In this document: positions 36,498-46,890 of the stretch, one piece after another
Position numbering within the stretch: position 1 is the first letter of the stretch
How the letters are laid out: each line of letters starts with the position of its first letter
NCBI GenBank assembly: GCA_008107755.1
Contig: VIRH01000082.1
Location: 1-64,000, forward strand
From: Rhodobacterales bacterium
Lineage (GTDB): Bacteria > Pseudomonadota > Alphaproteobacteria > Rhizobiales > Stappiaceae
Reading direction: 5' to 3'
DNA length: 64,000 bases
The notes under the pieces: model-generated
What the model was told of the DNA's origin: nothing
Database searches by the model: none
What the model saw: only the letters and a program-made list of their open reading frames with translations
Position numbers and translations under genes: made by a program

Positions 36498-36678
36498 ATG
36501 GCGATTTGCGCCGTAAATCGAAGGTCTTGTGGCTAAATTGCCTCAGCATCGCCATATTGGTGCCCGAGGAAGTCACGCAAGAAAATACGTCAGTGAATCG
36601 AACCGGCAGGTGCCGGAGCAATGCAACCGTGCTAGAACGCCGCGATCCACTCACGACGGGGAAAAACGAGCCCTCAGT

Positions 36679-39135
36679 ATGAAATTTTTGGTGAAGTTCT
36701 TTGGCTATATCTTTGGCATCGGGGCAGCGCTCGCTCTCGTGATCGCGGCCGGTGTCTGGATGTATCTGCAACATGTTAGCGATGGCCTGCCCGACTATAC
36801 CGCTCTGAAAAATTACGAGCCGCCGGTCATGACCCGCGTGCACGCCGCGGACGGCAGCCTGATGGCTGAATACGCGACGCAGCGGCGCCTGTTCCTGCCG
36901 ATCCAGGCCATTCCCGAGCGCGTGAAACAGGCTTTCGTCTCAGCAGAAGACAAGAACTTCTATACGCATATTGGCGTCGATCCTGAGGGCATCGCGCGTG
37001 CGGCCGTTCGCTTCATTCAGAACTACGGGTCCGGACGTCGCCCTGAGGGCGCATCCACGATCACGCAGCAGGTCGCCAAGAACTTCCTTCTGACCAACGA
37101 CCTTTCGATCGTGCGCAAGATCAAGGAAGCGATTCTCGCTCTTCGGATCGAGCAGGCTTACACGAAGGACGAGATCCTCGAGCTCTATGTCAACGAGATC
37201 TATTTCGGTCTCGGTGCTCATGGCATTGCGGCCGCGGCTCTGATCTATTTCGACAAGTCCGTTCATGAACTGAGCCTTGAAGAGATCGCCTATCTGGCAG
37301 CGCTGCCCAAGGCCCCGAACAACTATCACCCCTTCCGGCATACGGACCGGGCGATTGCGCGCCGCAATTATGTGATCGACCGCATGGTCGACGACGGCTA
37401 TGTGACTGCCGAGGAAGGTGCCGAAGCCAAGGCGAAACCTATCGACGTCAAGCCGCGCGATACCGGCTCCCGTCTGGTTTCTGCGGAGTATTTCACCGAG
37501 GAAGTCAGGCGCGAGGTTGCCGATATCTTCGGCGACAAGCGACTTTACCAAGGTGGTCTCTCGGTCCGCTCGACGCTGGACCCGGAAATGCAGAAGATTG
37601 CCCGCAAGGCGCTGATGGACGGGCTGATAAATTTCGACCACAAGCGCGGCAACTGGCGCGGTCCGGTGGATCGCATCACGCTCGGCGCTGACTGGGGCGT
37701 CGACCTCGCCAAGATCGAGGCGCTCAGCGACATTCCGGAGTGGACACTGGCCGTCGTGACCGAAGCGGGAGCCGATTCCGCAACCGTCGGAATTCAGCCG
37801 AAAACGCTGGTCAGCGGCAAGCTCTCAGATGAGCGGGTAACGGGCAAGCTGTTCCTCGACACGATGAAATGGGCGCGTCTCAAGGGGCGTACGCCCAAGG
37901 CGGTCTCCGAAGTTCTTGAGCCGGGTGATGTCGTCTATGTCCAGGAGAGCACGGTTGCGCCCGGAACCTACGAGCTGCGGCAGATCCCGGAAGTTTCCGG
38001 CGCGCTCGTCGCAATGGATCCCTATACCGGCCGAGTCCTGGCACTTGTCGGCGGCTTCAGCTTCGCACAGAGCGAGTTCAACAGGGCGACGCAGGCCTAT
38101 CGCCAGCCGGGCTCCTCGTTCAAGCCGTTCCTTTATGCTGCCGCGCTCGACAATGGCTATACGCCGTCGTCGGTGATCATGGACGCGCCGCTGGAAATCA
38201 GCCAGGGCCCAGGTCTTGGAACTTGGCGCCCGCAGAACTACGGCGGCAAGTTCTACGGCCCGTCGACTCTCAGGACCGGTATCGAGCTGTCCCGAAACGT
38301 CATGACGGTGCGACTGGCACAGGACATGGGCATGCCGCTCGTTGCCGAATATGCCAAACGCTTCGGCATCTACGACAACATGCTGCCTGTTCTGTCCATG
38401 TCGCTCGGGGCAGGGGAGACCACCGTTCTGCGTCTGACGACTGCTTATGCGACGATCGCAAACGGCGGCAAGAAAGTGCGGCCGACCCTCATCGACAGGA
38501 TCCAGGACCGTTATGGAAGGACCATCTACAAGCATGACAGCCGTATCTGTGATGGCTGCACGCAGGATGGCTGGGAAGGGCAGGACGAGCCGACCCTGAT
38601 TGATGACCGCGAGCAGGTGCTCGATCCGATGACCGCTTATCAGATCACCTCGATGATGGAAGGCGTCGTCCAGCGTGGTACGGCAACCTCCGTCCGTGCT
38701 CTCGGCCGTCCGGTCGCCGGCAAGACCGGCACGACGAACGATGAAAAGGATGCCTGGTTCATGGGCTTCACGCCGGACCTCGCCGTCGGTGTTTTCGTCG
38801 GCTACGACACGCCTCGCCCGATGGGGCGCGGAGCAACAGGCGGACAGGTGTCGGCGCCCATCTTCATCGATTTCATGAAACAGGCTCTGGCCGACAAGCC
38901 TCCGGTGGAATTCCGGGTGCCAAAGGGCCTCCAGCTGATCACTATCAACCGCCGGACCGGTCTGCGTGCTGGGCCAGGCACGCCGGGGTCGATCGTGGAA
39001 GCCTTCAAGCCTGGTATGTCGCCGAGCGACAGCTATGCCGTGATCGATTTCCAGGACTCGCTTGGCTCGACCTACACGACCGTTTCCCCGGAAGCACAGC
39101 GGGCGGTCACGTCCGGAACCGGCGGTCTTTACTGA
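36679..39135 (+). CDS. mrcA: Penicillin-binding protein 1A
   Basis: 818 residues from the ATG at 36679 (MKFLVKFFGYIFG), chosen because it places the single membrane anchor at the N-terminus; the upstream extension is Arg-rich and unlikely. The glycosyltransferase domain shows FVSAEDKNFYTHIGVD with the catalytic Glu, GASTITQQVAKNFLL and LYVNEIYFGLGAHG. The transpeptidase has the active-site SSFK in QPGSSFKPF, SRN in LSRNVMT and KTGTTN. It polymerises and cross-links peptidoglycan. It follows the amidase gene and precedes prfB. Confidence 0.96.
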   Translation: MKFLVKFFGYIFGIGAALALVIAAGVWMYLQHVSDGLPDYTALKNYEPPVMTRVHAADGSLMAEYATQRRLFLPIQAIPERVKQAFVSAEDKNFYTHIGVDPEGIARAAVRFIQNYGSGRRPEGASTITQQVAKNFLLTNDLSIVRKIKEAILALRIEQAYTKDEILELYVNEIYFGLGAHGIAAAALIYFDKSVHELSLEEIAYLAALPKAPNNYHPFRHTDRAIARRNYVIDRMVDDGYVTAEEGAEAKAKPIDVKPRDTGSRLVSAEYFTEEVRREVADIFGDKRLYQGGLSVRSTLDPEMQKIARKALMDGLINFDHKRGNWRGPVDRITLGADWGVDLAKIEALSDIPEWTLAVVTEAGADSATVGIQPKTLVSGKLSDERVTGKLFLDTMKWARLKGRTPKAVSEVLEPGDVVYVQESTVAPGTYELRQIPEVSGALVAMDPYTGRVLALVGGFSFAQSEFNRATQAYRQPGSSFKPFLYAAALDNGYTPSSVIMDAPLEISQGPGLGTWRPQNYGGKFYGPSTLRTGIELSRNVMTVRLAQDMGMPLVAEYAKRFGIYDNMLPVLSMSLGAGETTVLRLTTAYATIANGGKKVRPTLIDRIQDRYGRTIYKHDSRICDGCTQDGWEGQDEPTLIDDREQVLDPMTAYQITSMMEGVVQRGTATSVRALGRPVAGKTGTTNDEKDAWFMGFTPDLAVGVFVGYDTPRPMGRGATGGQVSAPIFIDFMKQALADKPPVEFRVPKGLQLITINRRTGLRAGPGTPGSIVEAFKPGMSPSDSYAVIDFQDSLGSTYTTVSPEAQRAVTSGTGGLY

Positions 39136-39342
39136 CGCTTCGGATATTCTGGAAAAGGCTGACGAGCCGCAGGCGGTATGAGGTTTACACCGTCCGGCGG
39201 CGCGGCTAAATTCCCGCTCCATCTTGCGGCCCGACGTCTCGCTCTTGCGAGGCCGGGCCGCTTCACTTGAATGACACCGCGGTTCTGAACCGCAGAACCG
39301 GAGCGCCAACGGCGTGTCCGGACACTTGAAGCGAGGTACCCG

Positions 39343-40474
39343 ATGCGCGCCGAAGTGGAAGCGATCGTTGATGAGATCAAGCAGGCCGTAAGCCTGCTGA
39401 GGAGGCATCTTTGACTGGGATCAGGCTAATGTCCGTCTCGAAGAGCTGAACGCACTTTCCGAAGACCCTGCACTCTGGAACGACCCGAGCAAGGCCCAGA
39501 ATCTGATGCGCGAGCGTCAACAGCTCGATGACGGCATTTCCGGCGTCAAGAGCCTGGAACAGGACCTTGCCGACAATATCGAGCTGATCGAGCTTGGCGA
39601 GATGGAAGGCGACCAGTCGGTCATCTCCGAAGCCGAGGATGCCTTGCGCGGTCTGAAGGACAAGGTCAACCAGCTTCAGCTCCAGTCCCTGCTTTCTGGC
39701 GAAGCCGATGGAAACGATACGTATCTCGAAATCCATTCCGGGGCTGGTGGCACCGAAAGCCAGGACTGGGCCTCGATGCTTCTGCGCATGTACCGGCGTT
39801 GGGCCGAGAAGCATGGGTTCAAGGTCGAGGTGCTTGAGTATCACGATGGCGAAGAAGCGGGCATCAAGTCGGCGACCCTCCAGATCAAGGGCGAGAATGC
39901 CTACGGTTGGCTGAAGACGGAGTCTGGTGTGCACCGACTCGTTCGGATTTCGCCTTATGACAGCAACGCCCGCCGCCATACGAGCTTCTCCAGCGCCTGG
40001 ATCTATCCGGTGGTCGATGATTCGATCGAGATCGACGTCAACGAAAGCGATTGCCGGATCGATACCTATCGCGCATCGGGCGCCGGCGGACAGCACGTCA
40101 ACACCACAGATTCGGCCGTGCGTATCACGCACCAGCCGACGGGGATCGTCGTGCAATGTCAGTCCGAGCGTTCACAGCACAAGAACCGGGCGACTGCCTG
40201 GAGCATGCTGAAGGCGCGTCTTTACGAGGCGGAGCTGAAAAAGCGTGAGGATGCTGCGAGCGCTGAGGCTGCTTCCAAGACGGACATTGGCTGGGGCCAC
40301 CAGATCCGCTCATACGTTTTGCAGCCGTACCAGCTCGTGAAGGACCTGCGAACCGGCGTGGAAAGCACGTCCCCCGGCGATGTGCTGGATGGTGACCTCG
40401 ACAAGTTCATGGAAGCTGCCCTCGCACAGCGGGTTTTCGGCGGCGACGAGGTGGAAGTCGAGGATATCGACTGA
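39343..40474 (+). CDS. prfB: Peptide chain release factor 2 (programmed +1 frameshift)
   Basis: The gene is read as 39343-39411 joined to 39413-40474, giving 376 residues. The first frame encodes [23 protein letters not shown] and stops at TGA (39412-39414); a +1 shift continues with [15 protein letters not shown]. The catalytic GGQ is in [14 protein letters not shown], and an SPF-like tripeptide ([13 protein letters not shown]) precedes it. RF2 recognises UGA and UAA stops. The in-frame UGA lets RF2 control its own level. A terminator follows. Confidence 0.96.
39400..39415 (+). promoter_or_regulatory. RF2 +1 frameshift signal
   Basis: AGGAGG (39400-39405) acts as an internal Shine-Dalgarno three bases before CTT TGA C (39409-39415), the canonical RF2 autoregulatory frameshift site. 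Slow termination at UGA, when RF2 is scarce, favours the +1 shift from CTT to TTT-G. Confidence 0.95.
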
Positions 40475-40504
40475 GGCTGTGTTACTGCCTGCTAAAGACG
40501 AGGA

Positions 40505-40530
40505 AACGGGGCCCTTTGGCCCCGTTTTTT
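40505..40530 (+). terminator. Rho-independent terminator after prfB
   Basis: AACGGGGCC (40505-40513), loop CTTT, GGCCCCGTT (40518-40526), then TTTT. Perfect stem. Confidence 0.92.
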
Positions 40531-40551
40531 ATGCCGAGGCCCGTGGGCACT

Positions 40552-41907
40552 TCAAAGCTGGCGTGCAGCCAGGGTGTCGCCGGCAACAAGAAATTGCGCG
40601 GGATTGTTCGGTTTGCCGCCCTTTCGGATTTCATAATGAAGGTGCGCGCCGGTAGAGCGCCCTGTCGAGCCCACATTGCCGATCAGGTCACCTGCCTGAA
40701 CATGATCACCCTCGGAGATCTGGAAACGACTCAGATGAGCGTAACGGGTGATGTATCCGTTTGCATGCCGGATCGCGACCATGTTGCCGTAACCACCGTG
40801 CCGTCTGGCGGTAATGACCGTTCCCGGAGCAGTGGCATAGACCCTGGCGCCGTAGGGGGCCTTGAAATCAATCCCGGTGTGCATGGAAAGACGTCCGAGA
40901 AAGGGATCGACGCGCGGTCCGTAAGTGCTGGAAACGCGAGCGTTTCTAACCGGTCTCTGGATCGGCAGGCGAAGCACGGAGTATTTGATGCGCTGGAAGG
41001 TCTTGAGCGCAGTGTCAGCGCGCTGGATCCGATTGGGAAAATTCTCATCCGTTATCGGCTGAAACGGTCCGCCGATCGCCGTCGATTTGCGGAGTGCAGC
41101 ATTTAAATCAGGTGTGATCTTGCGAGTGAGGCCGAGAATATCTTCGATACGGCTTTCCGTCGCGAGCACAATCGCATCGACTGCCGCGGTGCTCTCCACA
41201 TCCATGGAGGAGATGTGCGCCTTTACGGCGTCGAGAGCAGCCCGTTTTCTAAGACTTTTTTTTTGAGCCGGCGCCTCCGGCTCCCCTGTTTCGATTGCCG
41301 GGCGCTGAAGAATGGTCAGCGGATCGAGGATCTTGCTGTTTGTATCGCGAAGTCCCAGTGCTTTGACCGGTTCGTCGATCAACTCGCTTTCCCCACCGAT
41401 CGCAGACTTGTCTTCGCCTTCCAGGCTGGCAAGACCGGTTCCGTCAATTGAGGGCTTTTGCGGGGGCAGCGGCATGTCGTTGTTCAGATAGATGCCAGCG
41501 CTTTCCGCACGTGCCACAAGGTCGGCAACGATGGCGTGACGCTGGTTGAGATCCTGCTGTCGGCGCAGTACGTCCATGACCTGGATTTCGACCGTCTCGC
41601 GATCAACCATCTGACGGCTGTTGAGGTTTTCGATCTCGGTTCGCAGACGGTCTATGTGGTCCTGGTACTCTAGCACCAGCTCGGTACGTTCCGCTGTGGC
41701 TTCGGCCATCATGTCGTTGCGAAGAAGGTAATACCCCAGGGAGCCGGTGATCCCGAGCGTTACCGTCACGCATGCGAGTGCGCCGCAGATCAGGTGTGTC
41801 GGGCGAAGGGTATAAGAGGTTGATTTCGCGCGTCTACCCAGGTCCGCATGGTCCTGTGAAGTCCGTGGTGGACGATAGTTCGGCGACTTTTCTTGGCGCT
41901 GCTGCAT
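40552..41907 (-). CDS. M23-family peptidoglycan peptidase (LytM-like), membrane-anchored
   Basis: 451 residues from the ATG at 41907; the frame could begin two codons earlier at GTG. A single transmembrane segment lies at about residues 40-65 (LICGALACVTVTLGITGSLGY). A coiled-coil stretch follows (EYQDHIDRLRTEIENLNSRQ), then a linker and the C-terminal LytM domain with the zinc ligands H-x4-D in MHTGIDFKAP and HLHYE in GAHLHYEIR. It is probably a periplasmic endopeptidase or an activator of amidases in cell separation. It faces prfB, with a terminator between. Confidence 0.9.
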   Translation of the reverse strand: MQQRQEKSPNYRPPRTSQDHADLGRRAKSTSYTLRPTHLICGALACVTVTLGITGSLGYYLLRNDMMAEATAERTELVLEYQDHIDRLRTEIENLNSRQMVDRETVEIQVMDVLRRQQDLNQRHAIVADLVARAESAGIYLNNDMPLPPQKPSIDGTGLASLEGEDKSAIGGESELIDEPVKALGLRDTNSKILDPLTILQRPAIETGEPEAPAQKKSLRKRAALDAVKAHISSMDVESTAAVDAIVLATESRIEDILGLTRKITPDLNAALRKSTAIGGPFQPITDENFPNRIQRADTALKTFQRIKYSVLRLPIQRPVRNARVSSTYGPRVDPFLGRLSMHTGIDFKAPYGARVYATAPGTVITARRHGGYGNMVAIRHANGYITRYAHLSRFQISEGDHVQAGDLIGNVGSTGRSTGAHLHYEIRKGGKPNNPAQFLVAGDTLAARQL

Positions 41908-41997
41908 GGTCACTCAGTCACTGTCTGCATTCTGCAATAGAACTGAGGATCATTAGAGTTTGGTAAGGTTAATATTTCGTCTCCAACTGCCCCTTCT

Positions 41998-42870
41998 TCA
42001 GCCTTTCAGGGGCGCAAGAGGCTTGTAAAACCCTGGGGTTAGACCAGATTCCGAGCGGGCCCGGTCATTGAAGGGTGGCTTCAACGATCCGCGAAAGTGT
42101 TTGCGCACATAGCTGTGAAACGCAGATTCGGGTCTGATTCTCTGGCGGTCGCACAGGAACCGGAACCATTTGGCTCCAAAGGCGACATGATTCTTTTCGT
42201 CACGATAGATCACGTCGAGACATCTGGCGGTCTCTTCGTCGCCGATGGCTCTGGCCTTTTCGATCATCGGCGGTGTGATGTCGAGCCCTCGCGCTTCAAG
42301 GACGAGCGGGATGATGGCAAGTCGTGCGGCAAGGTCGTGACCGGTATCCTGAGCCGCTTCCCAAAGACCATCATGAGCCGGCAGGTCGCCGTAGGCGGCA
42401 TCGAGCAGAGACAACCGGTCCTGCAGCATCGAAAAGTGCTTGGCTTCCTCAAGCCCGACGCGAACCCAATCGTCATAATAGGATCTCGGAAGCCTGACGT
42501 GTGCAAACCGGCCGATGAGATCCCAGGTCAGGTCCACGGCGTTGAGTTCGATATGCGCCAGCGAATGAATGAGCGCCAGCCTGCCGCTCTTGCCACCCAT
42601 CTTGCGTTTGGGCATGTCGCGCGGGGCGAGCAATTGCGGCTTTTCCGGCCGGCCGGGCCGCTCAGGCATAAGGCCGTCGCGGGAGGGCGAACCCAGGGAA
42701 AGGTCCCGTTTGAACCATGCGCGCGCGACGGCATAGGCGAGACGGACCTTTTCTTCGGTGTCCGAGGCGGCAACAATCGCTCTTGCGCCGGCAACGAGCG
42801 TCGTCGGTATGTCTCTCGCGGAAGATCCGGTCATGTTACTTTCGGCCATCAACGGCGCTTGAAGCGGCAC
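41998..42870 (-). CDS. DUF455 ferritin-like protein
   Basis: 290 residues if begun at the GTG (42870) that directly abuts the stop codon of the peroxiredoxin gene (TGAGTG), an arrangement that suggests coupling; an ATG at 42849 (MAESNM) is the alternative. The helical core carries carboxylate and histidine residues arranged as in di-iron ferritin-like proteins: HIELNAVDL, GLEEAKHFSML, LEARGLD and YRDEKNHVAFG. DUF455 proteins are of uncertain function; a relation to MiaE-type hydroxylases has been suggested. Its tight linkage with the peroxiredoxin hints at oxidative metabolism or iron handling. Confidence 0.85.
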   Translation of the reverse strand: MPLQAPLMAESNMTGSSARDIPTTLVAGARAIVAASDTEEKVRLAYAVARAWFKRDLSLGSPSRDGLMPERPGRPEKPQLLAPRDMPKRKMGGKSGRLALIHSLAHIELNAVDLTWDLIGRFAHVRLPRSYYDDWVRVGLEEAKHFSMLQDRLSLLDAAYGDLPAHDGLWEAAQDTGHDLAARLAIIPLVLEARGLDITPPMIEKARAIGDEETARCLDVIYRDEKNHVAFGAKWFRFLCDRQRIRPESAFHSYVRKHFRGSLKPPFNDRARSESGLTPGFYKPLAPLKG

Positions 42871-43338
42871 TCATATTGACCGGGCAGCTTCCAGAACCTC
42901 TTCCGCATGGCCGGCGACCTTCACCTTGCGCCATATGCGGGCGATCTTGCCCTTGGGGTCGACGAGAAAGGTCGACCTTTCGACGCCCATGTATTTCTTG
43001 CCGTACATCGATTTTTCGACCCACACTCCATAGGCCTGAGCCACTTCGGTTTCCGTGTCGGCGCCGAGCCTGATCGTGAGATTGTGCTTGGCGATGAAAT
43101 TATCGTGTTTCTTCGCGCTGTCGGGAGAGACGCCGACGATTTTCACGCCGAGTTTCGCGAACTCGTCCGCCAGCCCCGAGAAGGCAATTGCTTCCGTGGT
43201 GCAGCCGGGGGTGTTGTCTTTTGGGTAGAAGTAGACAACCGCGGGCTGTCCCTTGAGGTCATCCATGCTGATACGGGACCCGCCGTCGCTCTCCAGATCG
43301 AATCCGGGCGCTACATCGCCAACTGCCAGTTCGGCCAT
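42871..43338 (-). CDS. bcp: Thiol peroxidase, BCP/PrxQ type
   Basis: 155 residues. The peroxiredoxin active site has the peroxidatic Cys in KDNTPGCTTEA, preceded by YFYP; the classic BCP resolving Cys five residues later is absent (CTTEAIAF), so it is likely a 1-Cys or atypical variant. The C-terminal part (ERSTFLVDPKGKIARIW) is typical of AhpC/TSA proteins. It reduces peroxides in the cytosol. It is directly followed by the DUF455 gene. Confidence 0.93.
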   Translation of the reverse strand: MAELAVGDVAPGFDLESDGGSRISMDDLKGQPAVVYFYPKDNTPGCTTEAIAFSGLADEFAKLGVKIVGVSPDSAKKHDNFIAKHNLTIRLGADTETEVAQAYGVWVEKSMYGKKYMGVERSTFLVDPKGKIARIWRKVKVAGHAEEVLEAARSI

Positions 43339-43545
43339 TCTGCCTTCCTTCTGTCAAAGTTTGTGCGTTATTGCCGGAAACCGGCTCTTGGATGGAGTGC
43401 GGCGGTCGCTTTCCGCGTCGCATATGGGCTATCATAGACTCCCCGGCGACTCGTGCAATGCCAAGACGCCGGCCCAGGGGGCGTTAAGAGGGTTAGCACT
43501 GATGTGCCTGCGGATAGTCCTCAGGCACTGGGATGGATCGGGTAA

Positions 43546-46500
43546 TTGCCAGCAAACGGCGTATCGGAAAAAAAACAGAAAAAAGCGCGCACCAGGTCCA
43601 AGCGTCGCCGCCTCCTGATCGGAACGCTGTTACTGTTCGTTCTCGTGGCCGGCATCGTCGCGCTTTTCGCGACCGGTCCTGTCAGGATTCCGATGCTCGG
43701 CAGTCTTCTTGCCCATCAGGGATCACGTGGCCCGGTGGACCTCTCCGTGGCCCGTGCGAGCCTCGACTTCACTTCTTCTGATGGCGTCGAGGTTATCCTG
43801 GAAGATGCCCGAGCCGATATCGCCGGTGCATCGCCAGTCAGTATCCGCCTTCCGAAGCTGACCGCTCCGATCAAGCTGGAATCGCTCTTCTCCGGCCAAA
43901 TTCACTTTGCCTCGCTCAATCTGGAAAATCCGCGTGTGCGCGTCGCTCTTGCGGGTGGCCCGGCAAAGATACCGGAAATGGGGCCTCTGATGGAGGCGGT
44001 GGACCGGATCAGCGATGTGATTGAAGACCAGTTTTCCCGGCGAGGGCTCTATTTCGTAAAGATCAGAGACGGCAACTTCGTGTTGACGGGACGGTCGCCG
44101 CGTTCTTACTCTGGTATCGACGCGGACATTTTCCGTGGAACTAACAGGGTCATCCGCGCCTATGCCAAGGTCTCCGGCAATGTTTCCACCTGGCGGCTGG
44201 AACTGGCCAGAAGCGCGCCGGCAGGTGCCAGCGAAAAGACGATCGGCGTCGTGGTCAACGGCATAACGATTGCCGAACTGCTCAATCCTGATTCGGACAT
44301 CAAGCAGGGCAAGGGACTGCGCTTGCCTGCCTCCGCCAAGGTCGAGGCCAGGCTCGACAGTGAGGGTAAGTTCATTGCCTCGAATGTCGTGGCGCGGGTC
44401 ATGGATGGCTGGTTTCAGCTGGGCAAGACGCTCGTTGCTTTCGATGATGCGGCGATCTCACTGCTCTTCAGCGGCTCGACCAAGGCGATCGCGATCACCA
44501 AGTCCCATGTGATCCGAGGCAACACACGCATCTTTTTTACCGGAAACATCGAACCGGGAGAGACCGAAAGCAGTCCGTGGCAGATTGAACTTGAATCCGA
44601 GTTTCCCCAATTCGGGTCCGCCGACGTGCCCGAAGAACCGCAGATGATGGACGGGATCAAGGTTGAGGGAAATTTAGATCCGCTCGAGAGACTGCTGACG
44701 ATAGAGCAGTTCGTCGGCCGGGCCGGAAAGGCCGCGGTTTTCGGCAAGGGAACCCTCCAGATCACCCCGGACGGACCGTATCTCGCGCTTGCTGCAGAGG
44801 CTGAAAAGGTGCCGGTCGGCTTGGCCAAGCTCGTTTGGCCCATCACGATCGTGCCGCCGGCGCGCCGCTGGGTGATCGAGCAGATCAAGCAGGGCGTGAT
44901 CGATCGGGTGTCATATTCGGCGGCAATCCGTCCGCCGGGGTTCGATCCACGTAATCCCGACCCTGGCTGGTCCGGCAACGACATGCTCGTCGACATGGAA
45001 TTTTCCAACGGGGCGGTCCTGCCTTTCGGAGAATTGCCGGAAGTGAGTGGTCTCAGCGGAACGTTGAAAGTCGAAAACGAGACGCTGACCGTGTCTGCCA
45101 CGGGCGGGGTCGCGACATCGGCGAACGGAGGCACAGTCAACGTTCCCGACGGCGTCTTCCAGATCCAGAACCTGCCATTGCGCGACGGCAAGCGAGCGCT
45201 GGTGGAGGCGACACTGACGGGGGACGCCAAGGATCTCGGATCGATCGTAAACAGCGCCCCGTTCAAGGTTCTGGACCGCGTCGACCTCAAGAACGATGGG
45301 GTTTCGGGCTCGGGCAATCTCAAGATCAACGCGGCGTTTCCTCTTGAGAAAAAGGTCGATATCACGGAGATCGACTGGACGGCGACGGCGGAGCTGGACG
45401 ACTTCACCGACGAAGAGCCTATCATGGGGCACACGATCCGAAAGGCGGATGTCGTCATAGAGGCCAACCCCGCACAGGTGGGGATTACCGGCCGGGGCGT
45501 CCTGGATGGGCTACAGGCGGATATCGACCTGATCATTCCGATAGGCGAATCCGGTGTCGCTGCGCGTCAGGACGTTGTCGTTTCCGTCACCGCCAAACAG
45601 TTGAAGCAAAAAGGCATTGATCTCACGGCCTTTCTGAAAGGGGCGATGACCCTGAACCTCGCGGTTGCGCCGGAAGGTCAGGAGTTCGTGATCGACCTGA
45701 AACAGACCGACATCAGCTTGCAGGCGCTCGGCTGGCGGAAGGCCCGAGGCGTTCCCGCCAAAGCATCGTTCAAGCTGGTTGAGACGGCGACGGAAAAGAG
45801 GGTTCAGGATTTCCGCCTGACAGCTGAAGGGGCAAACGTGACGGGGTCGATGCGGCTGTCGGACAAGGGGGAGCTCGTTCATGCATCCTTCGATACCTTC
45901 AAGCTGCGCCCGGATGACAACGCGGATGTGGACATCCAGCGCGGCGGTGACGGTCGGTACGATATCGTATTCACCGGTTCCTCGTTCGATGCCCGCGGAC
46001 TGATCAGAAGTCTTTTCAGTCCGGGCGGCTCGAAGGGGGCCGGAGATTTTTCCGGTGGTACCAGGATTGCCGCGACGATCGACAAGGTGACCGGTTTCAA
46101 CGGTCAGACCATCCAGGGCTTCTCCGGAAAGATATCTACGGGCCGCAAGGGTCTGCTGTCTGCCGATTTGCGCGGCCGGTTAAATGGTCGGTCCAACTTC
46201 GAATTCACTGTGACCGACCAGGGCGGCAGTCAGCTTGCGTCCGGACAGTTTGGTAACACAGGCAACACGCTTCGTTTTCTCGACGTTTACAAACGCATGA
46301 GCGGCGGCAGGGGCTCGCTTCAGGTGGCGCTGGCTGACGAGGATAGCTGGGTCGGCGATTTCAAGGTGCGCTCCCTGCTCATTACAGAGGATCCTGCAAT
46401 CCAGAAAATCCGCGCCAGGGAAACAGCAAGGCGTAACCAGTCCGGATCGGTAGCCACGCAAAGCCAGGGAGGGGACGACTCTGCGAGCTTCGATGCACTC

Positions 46501-46833
46501 GACATCAATTTCACCCGGGAAAGCGACATTCTCAGGATCAGCAGAGGCTCGCTTCAGGGCAATGCGCTGGGAGGGACTGTCTCTGGCACGGTCAATCTGG
46601 CCAACCAGACGCTCAGTCTGACCGGCACGTTCGTTCCGATCTATGCGCTGAACAACTTCTTTGCGAAGATTCCGCTGCTCGGATTTGCACTGGGGGGAGG
46701 CTCCGGAGAGGGGTTGATCGGCGTGACATACCGCTTGTCCGGTGCAGTTTCCGATCCGGTTCTGTCGGTCAATCCGATCTCCGCCATCGCGCCGGGTATT
46801 TTCCGCAAGATGTTCGAATTCCAGTCCAACTGA
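43546..46833 (+). CDS. AsmA-like/DUF3971 envelope protein (YhdP-type)
   Basis: 1095 residues. A TTG start at 43546 follows an in-frame TAA directly, and no ATG lies before the membrane segment, so TTG is the only sensible start. Residues ~24-45 are a single N-terminal membrane anchor (LLIGTLLLFVLVAGIVALFA). The rest is beta-rich, with DUF3971 in the middle and an AsmA-like C-terminal region (LRISRGSLQGNALGGTVSG). Such repeating beta-groove proteins span the periplasm and are linked to lipid transport to the outer membrane. It is monocistronic and convergent with tyrS. Confidence 0.85.
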   Translation: MPANGVSEKKQKKARTRSKRRRLLIGTLLLFVLVAGIVALFATGPVRIPMLGSLLAHQGSRGPVDLSVARASLDFTSSDGVEVILEDARADIAGASPVSIRLPKLTAPIKLESLFSGQIHFASLNLENPRVRVALAGGPAKIPEMGPLMEAVDRISDVIEDQFSRRGLYFVKIRDGNFVLTGRSPRSYSGIDADIFRGTNRVIRAYAKVSGNVSTWRLELARSAPAGASEKTIGVVVNGITIAELLNPDSDIKQGKGLRLPASAKVEARLDSEGKFIASNVVARVMDGWFQLGKTLVAFDDAAISLLFSGSTKAIAITKSHVIRGNTRIFFTGNIEPGETESSPWQIELESEFPQFGSADVPEEPQMMDGIKVEGNLDPLERLLTIEQFVGRAGKAAVFGKGTLQITPDGPYLALAAEAEKVPVGLAKLVWPITIVPPARRWVIEQIKQGVIDRVSYSAAIRPPGFDPRNPDPGWSGNDMLVDMEFSNGAVLPFGELPEVSGLSGTLKVENETLTVSATGGVATSANGGTVNVPDGVFQIQNLPLRDGKRALVEATLTGDAKDLGSIVNSAPFKVLDRVDLKNDGVSGSGNLKINAAFPLEKKVDITEIDWTATAELDDFTDEEPIMGHTIRKADVVIEANPAQVGITGRGVLDGLQADIDLIIPIGESGVAARQDVVVSVTAKQLKQKGIDLTAFLKGAMTLNLAVAPEGQEFVIDLKQTDISLQALGWRKARGVPAKASFKLVETATEKRVQDFRLTAEGANVTGSMRLSDKGELVHASFDTFKLRPDDNADVDIQRGGDGRYDIVFTGSSFDARGLIRSLFSPGGSKGAGDFSGGTRIAATIDKVTGFNGQTIQGFSGKISTGRKGLLSADLRGRLNGRSNFEFTVTDQGGSQLASGQFGNTGNTLRFLDVYKRMSGGRGSLQVALADEDSWVGDFKVRSLLITEDPAIQKIRARETARRNQSGSVATQSQGGDDSASFDALDINFTRESDILRISRGSLQGNALGGTVSGTVNLANQTLSLTGTFVPIYALNNFFAKIPLLGFALGGGSGEGLIGVTYRLSGAVSDPVLSVNPISAIAPGIFRKMFEFQSN

Positions 46834-46834
46834 A

Positions 46835-46858
46835 AAAGCCGGGCAGATGCCCGGCTTT
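46835..46858 (-). terminator. Terminator between the AsmA-like gene and tyrS
   Basis: AAAGCCGGGC (46835-46844) and GCCCGGCTTT (46849-46858) form a perfect 10-bp stem. On the minus strand it is followed by TTTTTCAG, so it best serves tyrS; on the plus strand it overlaps the end of the AsmA-like gene. Confidence 0.85.
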
Positions 46859-46890
46859 CCAGATCGAAACCTGTTCTGTATCGGGGCTGC

